In this document: piece after piece, positions 61,267 through 64,000 of the stretch
Layout of the letters: every line of letters begins with the position of its first letter
Position numbering within the stretch: position 1 is the stretch's first letter
Assembly: GCF_037023755.1 (NCBI RefSeq)
Contig: NZ_CP146100.1
Span: 3,999,501-4,063,500, forward strand
Reading direction: 5' to 3'
Source: Saccharopolyspora sp. SCSIO 74807
GTDB taxonomy: Bacteria; Actinomycetota; Actinomycetes; Mycobacteriales; Pseudonocardiaceae
Length of the DNA: 64,000 bases
Translations under genes and position numbers: made by a program
Notes under the pieces: generated by a model
Told to the model about the DNA's origin: nothing
Database searches by the model: none
Seen by the model: the letters and a program-made list of their open reading frames with translations, nothing else

Positions 61267-62862
61267 TCAGTGCTTGCCGAGCTCGCCGTCGACCCGGCGC
61301 CAGACGCCCTGCGGGTTGCCGTCGGCGAGCACGCCGGGCAGCAGCTCCGGCGGAACGTCCTGATAGGACACCGGGCGCAGGAAGCGATCGATGGCCAGCG
61401 TGCCGACCGAGGTCGTCCGTGAGTCCGAAGTGGACGGATACGGTCCGCCGTGCACCATGGCGTGCCCGACCTCGACGCCGGTCGGCCAGCCGTTGAACAG
61501 GATCCGGCCCGCCTTGCGCTCCAAAGTGGACAGCAAGGTGCCCGCCTGCGCGGAGTCCGCGGCGCTCGCGTGCACCGTCGCGGTCAGCTGCCCCTCGACC
61601 GCGGCGGCCACCGCGCGGACCTGCTCGGCATCGCGGCAGCGCACCACCAGCGACGACGAGCCGAACACCTCGTCGCCCAGCCCGTCCGCGCCGAGGAAGT
61701 CGTCGGCGTCGGTGACCAGCAGCGCCGCCCGGCAGGACTGCGGCGCGTCGGACTCCTGCCCGCGCGCGAGCACCTGGATCTCGGGCCGGTCGGCGAGCGC
61801 GGAGACGCCTTCGGCGTAGGAGCGGGCGATGCCGGGAGTCAGCATCGGGGTCGGCGCCGAAGCCGCGACCGCTTCGGCCGCCGCTTCCAGGAAGTTCTGC
61901 AGTTCCGGGCCGTCGGCCGCGATGACCAGGCCGGGGTTGGTGCAGAACTGGCCGGAGCCCAGCGTCAGCGACCCGACGAACTCCTTGCCCAGTTCGGCGG
62001 CACGCTCGGACAGCGCGCCGGGCAGCAGGAACACCGGGTTGATGCTGCTCATCTCCGCGTAGACCGGGATCGGCTGCGGCCGCCGCTGCGCAGCGGCGAG
62101 CAGCGCCAAACCCGCGGTGCGCGAGCCGGTGAACCCGACCGCCTGGATCCGCGGATCGCTCACCAGCGCCGTGCCCAGCTCCGGCCCGGAGCCGTAGAGC
62201 AGCGAGAACGTTCCGGCGGGCAGCCCGCACGCGGACACGGCCTCGGTGATCGCCCGCCCGACGAGCTCGCAGGTGCCGGGGTGCGCGTCGTGCGCCTTCA
62301 CGACCACGGGGCAGCCCGCGGCCAGCGCGGAAGCGGTGTCGCCGCCCGCGACGGAGAACGCCATCGGGAAGTTGCTCGCGCCGAACACCGCGACCGGGCC
62401 GAGCGCGATCTTGCGCTGCCGGATGTCCGGGCGCGGCGCGGGGGAGCGGTCCGGCAGTCCAGGGTCCACCCGCGCGCCCTGGAAACCGCCTTCCCGCACG
62501 ACCTGCGCGAACAGCCGCAGCTGCCCGGTGGTGCGGCCGCGTTCGCCGGTCACCCGGCCCATCGGCAGGCCGCTTTCGGCGTGCGCGCGCTCGGGCAGCG
62601 CGTCGCCGATCGCCTCGATCTTCTCGGCGATGGTCTCCAGGAACACCGCGCGCTGCTCGAGGGTGGTGGCGCGGTAGGTGTCGAAGGCGGCTTCCGCCGC
62701 GGCGCACGCGCGCTGCACCTCGGCAGGCCCGCCCCAGCCGTAGGCGGGGTCCAGCTGAGCACCCGTGCCTGGATCGACGGCGCGGATCTGCTCGCCGCCG
62801 CCGGGCACCGGGTCGCCCGCGATGAGCATCCGCCCGGTGAGTTCGGTGCCGACCGTGGTCAT
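61267..62862 (-). CDS. 2-oxoglutarate semialdehyde dehydrogenase (type III KGSADH-like)
   Basis: 531 residues from ATG 62862 (GGGAGGA ahead). An aldehyde dehydrogenase of the group that oxidises 2,5-dioxopentanoate to 2-oxoglutarate. The catalytic Cys307 is in GSGQFCTNPG and Glu270 in VYAEMSSINPVFLLPG, the pattern typical of type III KGSADH; GPVAVFGASNFPMAFSVAGG is the cofactor region. This is the last step of the Weimberg-type route whose dehydratases lie at 31-35 kb. It is divergent from a LysR gene, its likely regulator. Confidence 0.85.
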   Translation of the reverse strand: MTTVGTELTGRMLIAGDPVPGGGEQIRAVDPGTGAQLDPAYGWGGPAEVQRACAAAEAAFDTYRATTLEQRAVFLETIAEKIEAIGDALPERAHAESGLPMGRVTGERGRTTGQLRLFAQVVREGGFQGARVDPGLPDRSPAPRPDIRQRKIALGPVAVFGASNFPMAFSVAGGDTASALAAGCPVVVKAHDAHPGTCELVGRAITEAVSACGLPAGTFSLLYGSGPELGTALVSDPRIQAVGFTGSRTAGLALLAAAQRRPQPIPVYAEMSSINPVFLLPGALSERAAELGKEFVGSLTLGSGQFCTNPGLVIAADGPELQNFLEAAAEAVAASAPTPMLTPGIARSYAEGVSALADRPEIQVLARGQESDAPQSCRAALLVTDADDFLGADGLGDEVFGSSSLVVRCRDAEQVRAVAAAVEGQLTATVHASAADSAQAGTLLSTLERKAGRILFNGWPTGVEVGHAMVHGGPYPSTSDSRTTSVGTLAIDRFLRPVSYQDVPPELLPGVLADGNPQGVWRRVDGELGKH

Positions 62863-63113
62863 GCGGTGAGTCCTCCCAAGAAGTGTTCGAACATGGTCTG
62901 CGTAGCGGGTCACCTGGCGGAACCCGCCGGTGGTCCGGTCGAGTCCCGAACCGCAAGCGGCTGACGCCGCTGGTGAAACAGCTCTTGATCCGTCACGAGC
63001 GCCGACCGCGCGCAGTCGATGTCGACCCGAACACTAGATTCGGGTATTGATGCGTGTCCAACTCCCACCGCGCATCGACTCTTGCGGAATGCGCATCAGT
63101 GAGGCGGCAAGGC

Positions 63114-63989
63114 ATGTTCACGCTCAACCAGCTCGCCGGCTTCGTGGCGGTCGCCGAGGAACTGCACTACGGCCGTGCAGCGGAGCGGCTGCGGATGACC
63201 CAACCACCGCTGAGCCGCCAGATCCAGCTGCTGGAACGCGAGATCGGGGTGCGGTTGTTCGACCGCGGCGGCCGCGCGGTGCGGCTGACCCCGGCGGGCA
63301 AGGCTTTCCTGCGGGACGCGCGGCGGCTGCTGCACGAGGCGGAGAACGCGACGCTGGCGGTGCGGCGGGTTCCTGCTGGCGAGGCCGGTTCGCTGCGCAT
63401 CGGGTTCACCGCGACGTCCGCGTACGGCCTGCTCGGCGGCGTGCTGGAGACGGCCCGGGACCGGTTGCCGCACGTGGACGTGGCGTTGCGGGAGCTGGTC
63501 ACGCGCGATCAGCTCGACATGCTGTCCTCCGCAGCGCTGGACCTCGGCCTGATGCGACCGCCGATCACGCGGCCGGAACTCGACTCGCGCCGGGTGGTGA
63601 CCGAGCCGCTGCTGGCCGCGCTGCCCGCCGGTCACCCGCTGGCGAACGGTTCGGAACCGCTGAGCCCCGCTGATTTCGACGGCGCGGACGTGGTGATGTA
63701 TTCGCCGACCGAAGCGCGCTACTTCCACGAGCTGCTGGTCAGCATCTTCCGCGAGGCGCACGTGACGCCGCACTACACCCAGCACGTCAGCCAGGTGCAC
63801 ACGGTGCTGGCGCTGGTGCGCGCGGGGCTGGGGCTGGCGCTGGTGCCATCGACGGCGACGTTGCTGCGGTTCGAGGGGGTGGTGCTGCGGCCGGTGCGGC
63901 TGCCCGAGCCGGAGCCGGTGGAGCTGCACCTCGGGTGGCGGCGGGCCAACGACAACCCGGCGTTGTGGGCGTTGCTCGGGCTGCTGTGA
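63114..63989 (+). CDS. LysR-family transcriptional regulator
   Basis: 291 residues from ATG 63114. The N-terminal HTH is LNQLAGFVAVAEELHYGRAA, ERLRMTQPPLSRQIQLLERE, then the LysR substrate-binding domain (LRIGFTATSAYGLLGGVLET; VLALVRAGLGLALVPSTATL). It is divergent from the semialdehyde dehydrogenase gene, with 251 bp between, and so very likely controls it. The ligand could be a keto acid or sugar acid (inference). It ends 11 bases before the window edge. Confidence 0.88.
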   Translation: MFTLNQLAGFVAVAEELHYGRAAERLRMTQPPLSRQIQLLEREIGVRLFDRGGRAVRLTPAGKAFLRDARRLLHEAENATLAVRRVPAGEAGSLRIGFTATSAYGLLGGVLETARDRLPHVDVALRELVTRDQLDMLSSAALDLGLMRPPITRPELDSRRVVTEPLLAALPAGHPLANGSEPLSPADFDGADVVMYSPTEARYFHELLVSIFREAHVTPHYTQHVSQVHTVLALVRAGLGLALVPSTATLLRFEGVVLRPVRLPEPEPVELHLGWRRANDNPALWALLGLL

Positions 63990-64000
63990 CCCGGGCGTTC

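Overview
The window is high-GC DNA with dense genes, strong GC3 bias, GGAGG-type ribosome binding sites and many GTG/TTG starts. FbiC and an F420-dependent glucose-6-phosphate dehydrogenase, a zinc-free ribosomal protein L36, SmpB, ANTAR, PucR and LAL regulators all point to a filamentous actinobacterium of the Pseudonocardiales, with Saccharopolyspora or Actinopolyspora as the best guess (inference). No rRNA, tRNA, CRISPR array or complete insertion sequence was seen.

Left part (1-9.4 kb): the tail of an unknown gene, an HrpB helicase, then a rubber-degradation locus. Two tandem genes for Tat-exported latex clearing protein (Lcp, b-type cytochrome poly-isoprene dioxygenase) are followed on the same strand by oxiB and oxiA, a molybdenum hydroxylase thought to oxidise the aldehyde ends of the cleavage products. 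A divergent TetR-family gene is the likely regulator. The order lcp-oxiB-oxiA matches the locus described in Streptomyces sp. K30. A second, full-length oxiB-oxiA pair lies at 45.1-48.0 kb beside a PucR-type regulator.

Middle part (9.4-31 kb): secreted SGNH hydrolase, FxsA, amidohydrolase, bL36 under a probable Zur operator, a lipoprotein, LtrA, SmpB, a small repeat peptide, MarR, a DUF574 methyltransferase, a secreted beta-helix (GH55-like) protein under a possible LacI-type operator, IclR, a glycine/sarcosine N-methyltransferase and a succinate/acetate CoA-transferase. Between the CoA-transferase and fbiC sits a two-gene islet of more relaxed base composition: a DUF4365 nuclease-like protein translationally coupled to an unknown 389-residue protein. 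It is the best candidate here for an undescribed (possibly defence) system. Next to fbiC is an intact frame derived from an IS1634-type transposase that seems to lack parts of its catalytic core.

Right part (31-64 kb): a sugar-acid cluster (MFS permease, 2-keto-3-deoxy-aldonate dehydratase of the FAH fold, L-fuconate/D-arabinonate dehydratase, GntR regulator) whose missing last step, 2-oxoglutarate semialdehyde dehydrogenase, lies 30 kb away at 61.3-62.9 kb with its own LysR gene. Then come a VOC protein, an ANT(6)-like nucleotidyltransferase, a secreted sialidase-fold protein, a LAL regulator divergent from a metallo-beta-lactamase/carboxylesterase pair, the second oxiBA, a secreted-effector-like protein with an LGN...VQR leader, a copper-type DUF305/DUF6153 pair, and a MaoC / class III CoA-transferase / acyl-CoA dehydrogenase operon with a divergent GntR gene and a MmgE/PrpD gene. 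Ribokinase, Fgd, an ANTAR protein, a small zinc-ribbon protein, the aldehyde dehydrogenase and LysR close the window.

A family of 51-bp hyphenated palindromes occurs at three intergenic places, with one shorter relative, and several perfect hairpins mark convergent gene ends.
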